The translations under genes were made by a program, and so were the position numbers. Below, one piece after another: positions 41,896-49,164 of a stretch of DNA of 64,000 bases. Each line of letters starts with the position of its first letter. Within the stretch, counting starts at the first letter, position 1. The stretch is from Scatosoma sp045127595 (GTDB lineage Bacteria > Bacillota > Clostridia > Christensenellales > Borkfalkiaceae). The notes under the pieces are model-generated. The model was not told the origin of the DNA, did not search any database, and saw only the letters and a program-made list of their open reading frames with translations. Location: the NCBI GenBank assembly GCA_045127595.1, contig JBGVQS010000006.1, positions 1-64,000 on the forward strand, in the 5' to 3' direction.

Positions 41896-42550
41896 AGTTT
41901 GTCTTTTTTACAACGTAGAAATGCCGTAAAAACTCTTGCTCAAATTCATCGTAGTTGATTAGCCAATGTCCGCCGATTTGATATTTTTTGACGGTATTCA
42001 TTTGTAGGATTTGCAAAAGATATTCTTTTTTAATTTTAGGCTTTGGGTAGGTTTGTTTTATCAATTTTAGAGCCGTTATCTGCCCTCTAATACGCGGTAA
42101 GGTTTCGGTTTGATAAATTCCAAGCGGATTGATTTTACGATAAAATTGGGGGAAATTTATAAACCATCTATTTTGATTAAGAGCAATGTATAAGTCGTTG
42201 TTTTCTTGTAGAAATTTACGTAAATTTCTATTATAAATAAGGCTGTTAGAATCTTGATTTTGAAAAAGTTGGCAAAGGTCAGGGAGAGTCATTATACTGC
42301 CTTTGGGGCAAATTGTTGCAAACTTGTTTTGCCAAAAGTTTTCGTTGATACAGCGTGTAACGCCGCGAGTTGTAAAATGAGCGAAAAGTTCGTCCATATT
42401 TACAACCCACGCATTATTATATTTTAAGATAGTTAAATCGCGTCGTTCTGCCATAGAACGTAATTGGCGAGAGGTTAAAGCGGTTTGCGGATCAAGACGC
42501 TTGATTTCGTTGTAAGCGTCGGATAATTTTCTTAATCTGGGTAAGTACAT
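41894..42550 (-). CDS. Protein of three tandem Xis-like helix-turn-helix units
   Basis: 218 residues. Three units of about 55 residues share a pattern of two helices and a short hairpin: TALTSRQLRSMAERRDLTIL with WVVNMDELF (about 23-56), NSLIYNRNLRKFLQENNDLY with WFINFPQFY (about 98-135), and KPKIKKEYLLQILQMNTVKK with WLINYDEFE (about 168-208). Unit 1 closely resembles the single-unit excisionase-like protein encoded at 43972-44157 (IKELDANTSVTYNFIKQACE then YLVNLDELL). This suggests a DNA-binding accessory for the recombinase or a regulator of the element. It follows int by 12 bp. No published family is recognised. Confidence 0.78.
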   Translation of the reverse strand: MYLPRLRKLSDAYNEIKRLDPQTALTSRQLRSMAERRDLTILKYNNAWVVNMDELFAHFTTRGVTRCINENFWQNKFATICPKGSIMTLPDLCQLFQNQDSNSLIYNRNLRKFLQENNDLYIALNQNRWFINFPQFYRKINPLGIYQTETLPRIRGQITALKLIKQTYPKPKIKKEYLLQILQMNTVKKYQIGGHWLINYDEFEQEFLRHFYVVKKTN

Positions 42551-42562
42551 AGTTTTTCTTCC

Positions 42563-43969
42563 TTAATTAGATTTTTTCGTGAATAGATTGTCTAAAACAT
42601 CGGCGGCTTGCATATCGCTTGATTTCAAAAAGTGGGCGTAAATATCGCTCGTTGTGCTTGTTCTGGAGTGTCCTGCTCGTGCGGCAACCGTAACAAGCGG
42701 AACGCCGTTTAAGAGCTGTAACGTAATGCAGGTATGACGCAAGCTATGTAAAGTATAAGAAGCTACGCCAGCCTTTTTTAATATATTTTTCAGCCATTTT
42801 AAGACCAAATCGGGGTTGATAAAACCACCTTTTTCGTTGGTGAACAATTTATTTGACGGTTGCATATAATCTCCGCAAATTTCGCGTAATTTGAGCCAGT
42901 ATTTACGATATTCTTGTAAAATGTCAATTAAAGAACTTGAAACCGTAATAATACGTTTTGATTTTTCGGTTTTAGGTGCTTTTTCTATTAAGCCGTAGCC
43001 TTTTACGAAAATGACAGAGCGTTGTACGCAAATTGTATGGTTTTCAAAATCAATATCCTGCCATTCAAGTCCGCAGACTTCTCCGCGCCGAAATCCTGTA
43101 AAAAGGAAAATGTAGAGAGCTGTTTTTTGTCGAATGTCTTTCCATTGCGATAAAACTTCAAAGAATTTTTGTGTTTCCGTATCACTCATAACTTTGATGG
43201 GCTTTACAACCTTTTTAGGATAGCTTACGTATTGTGCCGACGCCCAGTTGTCTTGTATTAACCGTTTCTTTTTGGCGAATGATAACACAGAACGGACAGT
43301 GCGTTTGTATTGTACGGTCGTTTCCCATGCGTAGGGCTCTTTAATTTCCTGCTTTTCAAACAATAAATAAAAGTCGATATTAGTTAAACCACATAATTGT
43401 TCCGCCCATTGTAAGCTAACGTTGATTCCCCTGCAAGCTTTGCCTAAAATCCGTGTGGAAATATGTTCTTTTAACTTGCTTTTCGGTATTGTGTTGTAAG
43501 CGCTAAAAGTTTGTTCAAAATCAGACTTTGGCTTTATGCGAACGGTTGTTTTTCTTCGTGCGTCTAAAATGTCAAAATAGTTTTGTAAAATAGATGGCGT
43601 AAGCGACATAACTTTATAGCCTCCTATGTATTTATTGGCGAAAGAAAGGTGTTCTTCTGTTTTGACATAATACGAAAGAGAGCAGGTATTTTTAATCATT
43701 TCTCGCCATTCTTCCGCCAGCTTTGCAAACGTTATACCCGTAGGATTTGGTGTCGCGATACTGCCAGAAATAGCAGTTTGTAGCTCCTGCTCGTATTTAT
43801 CTGCAATTAGAATTACTTCTTTGTCTGCTTTTTTTTCCGACATTCCGTTTTCAGGTCGCCATGTCATACCTTTACGTAGTTTTCTGCCGCTTCCTTCATC
43901 GGATAGCTTAACGCGAATATCGTAAACGAGTTCGCCTGTTTTGAGTGTTCTTTTTGTAATGGTTGCCAT
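42563..43969 (-). CDS. Tyrosine recombinase (phage/ICE-type integrase)
   Basis: 468 residues from ATG 43969, set by GGAGGAATAATT; the frame extends upstream through xis. Order: an N-terminal arm-binding domain with SDEGSGRKLRKGMTWRP, SAM-like core-binding domain (about 75-175), then the catalytic domain with Arg294 in FTGFRRGEV, His408 and Arg411 in HSLRH, the AGHSRTSTT box and the nucleophile Tyr444 in SDIYAHF. All catalytic residues are present. It overlaps closely with the excisionase-like gene (stop and start 2 bases apart) and probably drives integration at the adjacent tRNA-Gly(CCC) gene. Confidence 0.96.
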   Translation of the reverse strand: MATITKRTLKTGELVYDIRVKLSDEGSGRKLRKGMTWRPENGMSEKKADKEVILIADKYEQELQTAISGSIATPNPTGITFAKLAEEWREMIKNTCSLSYYVKTEEHLSFANKYIGGYKVMSLTPSILQNYFDILDARRKTTVRIKPKSDFEQTFSAYNTIPKSKLKEHISTRILGKACRGINVSLQWAEQLCGLTNIDFYLLFEKQEIKEPYAWETTVQYKRTVRSVLSFAKKKRLIQDNWASAQYVSYPKKVVKPIKVMSDTETQKFFEVLSQWKDIRQKTALYIFLFTGFRRGEVCGLEWQDIDFENHTICVQRSVIFVKGYGLIEKAPKTEKSKRIITVSSSLIDILQEYRKYWLKLREICGDYMQPSNKLFTNEKGGFINPDLVLKWLKNILKKAGVASYTLHSLRHTCITLQLLNGVPLVTVAARAGHSRTSTTSDIYAHFLKSSDMQAADVLDNLFTKKSN

Positions 43970-43971
43970 AA

Positions 43972-44157
43972 TTATTCCTCCATTGATAATAGTTTCAAAA
44001 GTTCGTCGAGGTTCACCAAATACTTCTTGTTCAGTCGAATAGAATGTACGGCTTTGGTTTCGCACGCTTGCTTGATGAAATTATACGTAACCGAAGTATT
44101 GGCGTCGAGTTCCTTGATCTGTTTTAAGGCTTCTCTAATTGTTCTCATTCTTGCCAT
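43972..44157 (-). CDS. Excisionase-like single-unit HTH protein
   Basis: 61 residues from ATG 44157, because AAGGAG lies 7-8 bases upstream and a GTG three codons earlier overlaps that site. A single winged-helix-like unit: NTSVTYNFIKQACETKAVHS followed by RLNKKYLVNLDELLKLL. Size, position just before the integrase and resemblance to each unit of the 41894 protein suggest a directionality factor (Xis). It may also be a helper binding the repeated words upstream. Confidence 0.8.
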   Translation of the reverse strand: MARMRTIREALKQIKELDANTSVTYNFIKQACETKAVHSIRLNKKYLVNLDELLKLLSMEE

Positions 44158-44188
44158 AGTTTTCACTCCTTTTAATTATTTTGTGGAT

Positions 44189-44313
44189 AACTGCAAAAAT
44201 AAATAAATAATTCAAACTGCAAATATTCACGGAAATAATTGTAAAAGAAAAATTTTTATTTTTTTAGAAAGAAAAACTATAATAAACCCAAGAAAAATCT
44301 ATAATAAACCCAA
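44189..44313. promoter_or_regulatory. Direct repeats upstream of xis-int (candidate arm sites)
   Basis: AACTGCAAA occurs at 44189-44197 and 44215-44223 (26-bp period). CTATAATAAACCCAA occurs at 44277-44291 and 44299-44313 (22-bp period). Periods near whole helical turns upstream of an integrase fit arm-type binding sites of Int or Xis. Confidence 0.5.
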
Positions 44314-44314
44314 A

Positions 44315-44345
44315 CTCTTCCCCAAATCTATCGAGTGGGGAAGAG
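44315..44345. repeat. Perfect 9-bp inverted repeat
   Basis: CTCTTCCCC (44315-44323) and GGGGAAGAG (44337-44345) with a 13-base centre. No T run follows, so it is not a clear terminator. Confidence 0.55.
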
Positions 44346-44372
44346 CTGAAAGGCTCTTTCCCACCGACCACA

Positions 44373-44524
44373 TATCAGGAAAAGCCTACGCTGTCAAGGA
44401 AAAGGGAACCGAAGGAAAAATATTGTTAAAAATAAAAAACACTTACAAATTGAAAAAAAATTCATAGGTGAAACTATAATAATAACAATATTTTTCCCCT
44501 TGACAGCAACGGCTTTTTCTGATA
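44373..44524. repeat. Long two-part inverted repeat
   Basis: Outer arms 44373-44399 and 44498-44524 match at about 23 of 27 positions (minus strand of the left arm begins CCTTGACAGC, as the right arm does). Inner arms GGAAAAATATTGTTA (44414-44428) and TAACAATATTTTTCC (44483-44497) are perfect. The left side has 14 extra bases between the two parts. No gene is seen in it; the central 54 bases are very A/T-rich. Confidence 0.72.
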
Positions 44525-44567
44525 CCGATATTATTTTAAGAAGGGGAAGATTTTTTGATGGGAAATA

Positions 44568-44596
44568 TTGACAAATTAAAAAGAATTGCGTATAAT
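44568..44596 (+). promoter_or_regulatory. Consensus promoter for the candidate RNA at 44602
   Basis: TTGACA (44568-44573), 17 bp, TATAAT (44591-44596). No downstream coding frame has a start near it. Confidence 0.85.
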
Positions 44597-44601
44597 GATT
44601 A

Positions 44602-44814
44602 TGCGACATTTCTATTTTTTTGTTATAAAGGAGAAGTTTTAACTGCTACAATTAAATAATCTCGGAATGGATATAATGCTGGTAGTATTATATCTAATCG
44701 CGTTTTACAAAAATTCCATTTCGAGTGGTAGTAGTTGAACGAAAAAATAGAGTGTCGCAGCTTACGAGAGGATATATGCTATGATGTCGTCTCGCAAGAG
44801 GCGGCATCTTTTTT
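44602..44814 (+). ncRNA. Candidate structured non-coding RNA, about 210 nt
   Basis: It begins about 6 bases after a consensus promoter and ends at a strong intrinsic terminator. TGCGACA (44602-44608) at the 5' end pairs with TGTCGCA (44753-44759). Inside, CTCGGAATGGA (44661-44671) pairs with TCCATTTCGAG (44715-44725) over 11 positions with one G-U. Nested in that, GATATAAT (44670-44677) can pair with ATTATATC (44687-44694), sharing two bases with the outer stem. The terminator stem GATGTCGTCTC (44783-44793) with GAGGCGGCATC (44798-44808) follows and ends in six T. No open frame with a ribosome site is present, and I cannot assign it to a known RNA class. Confidence 0.62.
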
Positions 44815-44838
44815 ATTAAATTAAATATGGGACTGGCA

Positions 44839-44886
44839 GGGAGCCGCTGAAAACAATTTTGTTTTTAGTGGGCTCCTTTTGTCTTT
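44839..44886 (+). terminator. Second long hairpin terminator before the SLOG-like gene
   Basis: GGGAGCC (44839-44845) pairs with GGGCTCC (44870-44876) and the stem continues through GCTGAAAACAA with TTGTTTTTAGT, then TTTTGTCTTT. It could back up the RNA terminator at 44809. It ends 11 bases before the next gene. Confidence 0.7.
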
Positions 44887-44896
44887 AAGGGGATTT

Positions 44897-45397
44897 ATGA
44901 AAAGTTGTTCATTTTTCGGGCATAGAGATACGCTCCAAACGGAAGAATTAAAACAAAAGGTAAGAGAAACGGTAGAACAGTTGATTGTTAAAGAAGGGGT
45001 GGATATCTTTCTTTTTGGTAGCCGTAGTAAGTTCGAAGAGCTGTGTCATATCGTTGTTACGGACCTCAAAGAAAGGCATCCGCAAATTCGTAGGATTGCC
45101 TATCTTTGCAAACACGAAACGGCTTGTTTGGTAGGGGCAGGTACGAGTTTAACGCAAAAAATCAAGAACGTAGCAGGTCGAGATGTGTATGTTCGGGAGT
45201 TTGAAGAAATAAAAAAATCCGACCGAGTAAACTCAGCCGGAAGTGCTTGTTATGTGGAAAGGAATCAATTAATAATCAACAGTAGAGATTTTGTTTTAGT
45301 TGTTTGTGATGAGCAATCAACGAAGAAAAGTGGCACAAGGCAGGCATATGAATACGCAAGGAAAAAACGCAAAGCTACACTGGTTATACGAATATAA
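44897..45397 (+). CDS. SLOG-like Rossmann-fold protein
   Basis: 166 residues from ATG 44897, behind AAGGGGATTT; the frame opens 18 bases earlier inside the terminator. CSFFGHRDT near residues 4-12, IFLFGSRSKFEEL near 38-50, and VNSAGSACYVERNQLIINSR near 112-131 with KSGTRQAYEYARKKRKATLV at the end match the SLOG/DUF1273-type small proteins common in Clostridia, which may bind nucleotides or ligands. Its function is unknown. Bases 45134-45153 are a near-exact copy of the dispersed hairpin repeat, coding within VGAGTSLT. Confidence 0.82.
   Translation: MKSCSFFGHRDTLQTEELKQKVRETVEQLIVKEGVDIFLFGSRSKFEELCHIVVTDLKERHPQIRRIAYLCKHETACLVGAGTSLTQKIKNVAGRDVYVREFEEIKKSDRVNSAGSACYVERNQLIINSRDFVLVVCDEQSTKKSGTRQAYEYARKKRKATLVIRI
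45134..45153 (+). repeat. Dispersed repeat copy inside the SLOG-like gene
   Basis: GGGGCAGGTACGAGTTTAAC matches the family core at 19 of 20 bases, in frame within a coding region. Confidence 0.65.
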
Positions 45398-45404
45398 AAG
45401 TAGG

Positions 45405-46253
45405 TTAATCCTCTGTATCGGATTTTCTGTATTTTGCAGGCGTTAATCCATACTTAGCTTTAAACACTTTATTTAGATAAGATAAACTTTCCATACCAAC
45501 AATGTCCGCTATTGTGCGCAGAGGGTAGTTGCTTGTTTTTAAGTAATAGGCGACTCGTTCTAATCTTACATTGGTGATATATTCGGACAAAGACATACCT
45601 GTTTCTTTCTTAAATACTCGGCATATATAAGTACGATTATATTTTAACCAAGTAGCAAGCCTTGGAATACCGCCTTTGATTGTGTGGTCTTTATTCAAAC
45701 TATCAAATATTAAATTGACAAGTGAGGTAGAAGACGGCAGTTGGGCGGGTTCTTGATGTTCGAAAAATTTGCACAGTATTCTTAATGTCAAATCAATGCT
45801 TTTTGCTCGTTTCGTATAAATATCTGTACTTGCGGATATTTTTTGAGCGAGATGCTCTAATTCATTAAGCTCGCTAGGGCTAAAACGTACTGGGCGAAGA
45901 CGATTTTGTAAAAAATTGTTGGAAGCTTCTTCTGAGTGAGTGACCAACAATAATAAAGACTCAAAAAGCTTGGGGGAAATAAAAACATCGCGAATGATAG
46001 TATTTTGATTTGGGAACTCGGCATACGAGTGGATATCATCCAAGGAAAGGATGATACATTCTCCTAAACCCATTACGAGTTTTTCCCCATTGAGTATTTG
46101 GCTTAACTCCCCCGCGCTTACGTACACAATTTCATAGTGTACGTGTTTATGGGCGTCTGCAGTATGCTCGAATCTTTGCTGCATTGAAATGTCCATATCG
46201 TCGGGGATAAAAGATTCTTGGATTCTGTAATTGTTTCCTTTTGAATTTTCCAT
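45405..46253 (-). CDS. AraC-family regulator with cupin sensor
   Basis: 282 residues from ATG 46253. N-terminal cupin-like sensor (about 20-110, HKHVHYEIVYVSAGELSQI). Two C-terminal helix-turn-helix units follow: IPRLATWLKYNRTYICRVFK (about 199-218) and RTIADIVGMESLSYLNKVFK (about 247-266), with the family ending YGLTPAKYRK. It is divergent from the sugar-type ABC operon and most likely controls it in response to an oligosaccharide. Its promoter ends 6 bases before the ATG and there is no ribosome-binding site, suggesting a leaderless mRNA. The longer frame upstream lacks a start context. Confidence 0.92.
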   Translation of the reverse strand: MENSKGNNYRIQESFIPDDMDISMQQRFEHTADAHKHVHYEIVYVSAGELSQILNGEKLVMGLGECIILSLDDIHSYAEFPNQNTIIRDVFISPKLFESLLLLVTHSEEASNNFLQNRLRPVRFSPSELNELEHLAQKISASTDIYTKRAKSIDLTLRILCKFFEHQEPAQLPSSTSLVNLIFDSLNKDHTIKGGIPRLATWLKYNRTYICRVFKKETGMSLSEYITNVRLERVAYYLKTSNYPLRTIADIVGMESLSYLNKVFKAKYGLTPAKYRKSDTED

Positions 46254-46259
46254 ATAACA

Positions 46260-46288
46260 AATATAAATGAAAAAGGGAAGGAAGTCAA
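46260..46288 (-). promoter_or_regulatory. Promoter of the AraC-type gene (leaderless arrangement)
   Basis: Minus strand TTGACT (46288-46283), 17 bp, TATATT (46265-46260), with the ATG at 46253 where transcription should begin. Confidence 0.75.
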
Positions 46289-46340
46289 GCAATTTTATTA
46301 AAAAAATCAAGATAGAGCACTTTTTGGAAACATTTGGGTA

Positions 46341-46369
46341 TTGAAAAAGCAAAAAATATATAGTAAACT
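46341..46369 (+). promoter_or_regulatory. Promoter of the sugar-type ABC operon
   Basis: TTGAAA (46341-46346), 17 bp, TAAACT (46364-46369), 90 bp before the first gene. The modest match fits an activator-dependent promoter. Confidence 0.6.
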
Positions 46370-46458
46370 ATTGGTGCAACACTAGAAGTATCGTACTGTA
46401 TTTTATTTTTATAAAATACAAAAAAACGAGGAAAATATTGCTTTTAAAGGAGAAAAAA

Positions 46459-48156
46459 ATGAGTAGGAAAAGAATCAACAAAGTGTTAGCAATGGTAATG
46501 GTCACTGTGATGACTGGAGGTTTGTCGGCTTGTTTTGGAGGAGGCGATGAAGTTAATACGGATCCGACTGTATTAAATGTAAAAATCCGTAAAGCTGGTT
46601 ACGGAACCGAATATATTGAAGTGGTAGCTGATGCCTTTGAAGAAGCCTTTAAGGATAAAGGATATGAAATTAACGTTCTTGCTCCGCGTGAGGATTTAAC
46701 TGGAACTACGGTGTTGCGTGATATTTGGTCGAATAGTGGGATTGACGTATACTTTACTTCTGATCTCGAAGCGCGTACAGGTGTTACGGGCGAGTTTGGA
46801 CAGATGATATCCAATATGACGGACAATATTTACAAGAAACCCGCTATTAAGCTCGACGGTACGGAAGAAACGGAAACAATCGAAGCAAAATTAGCAGGAT
46901 ATAACTTCCCGAGCACGATTTATAACGATCAATACTATGGGATGCCGTTCGCTCTTGGCTTCGGAGGGCTTGCGGTTAATAAAAAAGTTCTTGATCAATT
47001 TGAACTTGAATTGCCTAGAACTACGAATGAATTGTGGTATTGTGCGAAGGTGATTATGGAGCAAGCTAAGGCAGGGGAAACGAAAGCTCGTCCTTTTACT
47101 TATGCATTAAGTGATAATAACTATGCGATGAGTTTGGTAAATCCTTGGCTTGGACAGTACGAAGGATACGATTCGTTTAACGAATTCTGGTCCTTCCAAA
47201 AAAAGGTTGAGAATGAAGACGGTACTGTAACCTATACGGATATGACTACGGATGCATACGAAGTATTCCATAAGCAGGGCGTTTACGAGCTTTATGAAGC
47301 TACTTATCAAATGTATGACTGGCAAATGTCGGCGGCAGGAAGCGGCTCTCACGATTTGAGTTCTGCACAAGCAAAAATTATGAAGGGTGAGGCTGTATTC
47401 TACTCCGTAGGCGATTGGATGTTCAATGAGGAAGCAAAGAAGTTTCCTAAATATCTTAATGACGTAACCTTTATTAACATTCCTATGCTTTCGTCTGTTG
47501 GTACGCTTGTGTTCGGCGATAACGGCTTTGATGCGGCAACCTGCGAACAAATTTTGACGTCTATTATCAAATATGCTGACCAACATATGGCGGCAGAAAC
47601 AATTAAATCTACGGTAGAAAGCGAACTTTCCGTAACGCTTGATTTGGAAGACGTGGTTTCTATTTGTGAACGCCGTGGCTATGTAAAAGATAGCTCGGGG
47701 GCTATGGCAATTATTTCTCAAAAATCAGAAAAGAAAGAGCTTGCGGAAACCTTCCTTCGTTTCTGCGCAAGCACGGAAGTTGCAACGTTAATGTCTAGGA
47801 GCATGCAGACGGGCAGCCCGTTCGCAGTTGGTGTAAATAACGATAGTCAATATCCTTATTTGCAGGCGACCAGCAAAATTGCGGCAAATCCTTATTTCAA
47901 ACAGTTGATTAGTGTGAATCAAGGTTATAGAGCAAGACTTGGTCCCGCGGGTATGTTCCCGTCCGAAGGCGATATTTTTGTAAATAAAATTTACGATGCG
48001 CAAGTTACAACTTATGACGCAAGTTTAAATAGAACGGGTTCGGATGAGTTGTATAAAAATGTGGCGTATAAGACGGTTGAAAGAATTTATAATGACGCAA
48101 AGTCAAACATTGAGAAAGGTCTTGCTAATAACGGCGGTTGGAAACCTACGTATTAA
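46459..48156 (+). CDS. CUT1-type ABC extracellular solute-binding lipoprotein
   Basis: 565 residues from ATG 46459 behind AAAGGAG. Lipobox ending at Cys25 (GGLSAC). The remainder is a two-lobed family 1 binding fold of unusual length: VLNVKIRKAGYGTEYIEVVA near 38-57, GMPFALGFGGLAVNKKVLDQ near 167-186 and GEAVFYSVGDWMFNEE near 309-324. With the two permeases downstream it forms an importer for an oligosaccharide; the ligand is unknown. First gene of the operon. Confidence 0.93.
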   Translation: MSRKRINKVLAMVMVTVMTGGLSACFGGGDEVNTDPTVLNVKIRKAGYGTEYIEVVADAFEEAFKDKGYEINVLAPREDLTGTTVLRDIWSNSGIDVYFTSDLEARTGVTGEFGQMISNMTDNIYKKPAIKLDGTEETETIEAKLAGYNFPSTIYNDQYYGMPFALGFGGLAVNKKVLDQFELELPRTTNELWYCAKVIMEQAKAGETKARPFTYALSDNNYAMSLVNPWLGQYEGYDSFNEFWSFQKKVENEDGTVTYTDMTTDAYEVFHKQGVYELYEATYQMYDWQMSAAGSGSHDLSSAQAKIMKGEAVFYSVGDWMFNEEAKKFPKYLNDVTFINIPMLSSVGTLVFGDNGFDAATCEQILTSIIKYADQHMAAETIKSTVESELSVTLDLEDVVSICERRGYVKDSSGAMAIISQKSEKKELAETFLRFCASTEVATLMSRSMQTGSPFAVGVNNDSQYPYLQATSKIAANPYFKQLISVNQGYRARLGPAGMFPSEGDIFVNKIYDAQVTTYDASLNRTGSDELYKNVAYKTVERIYNDAKSNIEKGLANNGGWKPTY

Positions 48157-48175
48157 TAACAAAAGGAATTAAATT

Positions 48176-49153
48176 ATGGAGAATAAAAAGAGTGCAAAAA
48201 AACGCCAGTGGTTTGGGCATTATTCTAAAAAAGAAATCCGAAAGTTTCCTTTCGTATATCTTATTTTAGCCTTACCTGTTTTACAGGTAGCGGTATTCTT
48301 TGTCTATGTAAATTTTTCCGCAATCACAATGGCGTTTCGTGATGAACTTGGTCAATTTTCATTGGATTCATTTGAAAGAGTCTTCTTTGCATTCAGAGAT
48401 AAACAGGATTCATTGGGCTTAAACCCGTGGGAGATGATTTGGAAAAGCTTATTCACGTGGGGGTTGACGAATATTGTAGTGAATATAATATGTATTTTGA
48501 CGACTTACATATTAACGAAACATATGATTTTCAGTAAAACTTTCCGCTTGATTTATCATATTCCAGGAATTGTCGGACCTGTTATTATGGCGATTGTCAT
48601 GAAAGAAATGTATGCTTATGATGGTGTGGTCACAAAGGTCGTTCAGGATTTGGGAATTAATATTCCGCTTATAGCACAACACAACGGCCTATTGGGGGCA
48701 GAGGAAACGGCGTTCAAAACATTGATGACGCAAACTTTCATCTATGGTATAGCAGGCGGCGGCATGATTATGGCGAGCGCATTCATGAAAATTCCAGAAG
48801 AGATTTTCGAGTCGGCACGAATCGAAGGATGTGGCTTTTTTAGAGAAACATTCCAAATCGCTTTGCCGTGTGTCTGGCCTACGTTTTCAACGCTGTTAAT
48901 ATTCTCATTATGCGGTATTTTAACGGCTGATTATGGCGCATATTTGTATTCCAATGGTTCGGGCTCAAATGGGATGGTATCTGTAGGATTCTATTTATAT
49001 CGTTACCAAGTTGCTATTTCGAAAGTACCTGATGCAACGTATTTATATGGATATGTATCTGCATTCGGCTTGATAATCACGCTTATTACTTTACCGATAG
49101 TGCTTATTAGCCGTAAATTATTATCTAAGTTCCAAGATAATGTAGAGTTTTAA
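48176..49153 (+). CDS. CUT1 ABC permease, MalF/UgpA type
   Basis: 325 residues, six predicted helices, first at about 25-47. The coupling motif EESARIEGCGFFRETFQIALP (near 213-233, as two adjacent segments) has the EAA...G loop of binding-protein-dependent permeases. It begins 20 bp after the binding-protein gene with AAAAGGAA upstream, and pairs with the next gene to form the heterodimeric channel. Confidence 0.93.
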   Translation: MENKKSAKKRQWFGHYSKKEIRKFPFVYLILALPVLQVAVFFVYVNFSAITMAFRDELGQFSLDSFERVFFAFRDKQDSLGLNPWEMIWKSLFTWGLTNIVVNIICILTTYILTKHMIFSKTFRLIYHIPGIVGPVIMAIVMKEMYAYDGVVTKVVQDLGINIPLIAQHNGLLGAEETAFKTLMTQTFIYGIAGGGMIMASAFMKIPEEIFESARIEGCGFFRETFQIALPCVWPTFSTLLIFSLCGILTADYGAYLYSNGSGSNGMVSVGFYLYRYQVAISKVPDATYLYGYVSAFGLIITLITLPIVLISRKLLSKFQDNVEF

Positions 49154-49164
49154 GGAGTAGTCGA

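Noticed and set aside
44450..44480. Promoter TTGAAA-19-TATAAT in the centre of the inverted repeat
   Set aside because: The spacer is 19 bp and no gene or terminator responds to it; too weak to list.
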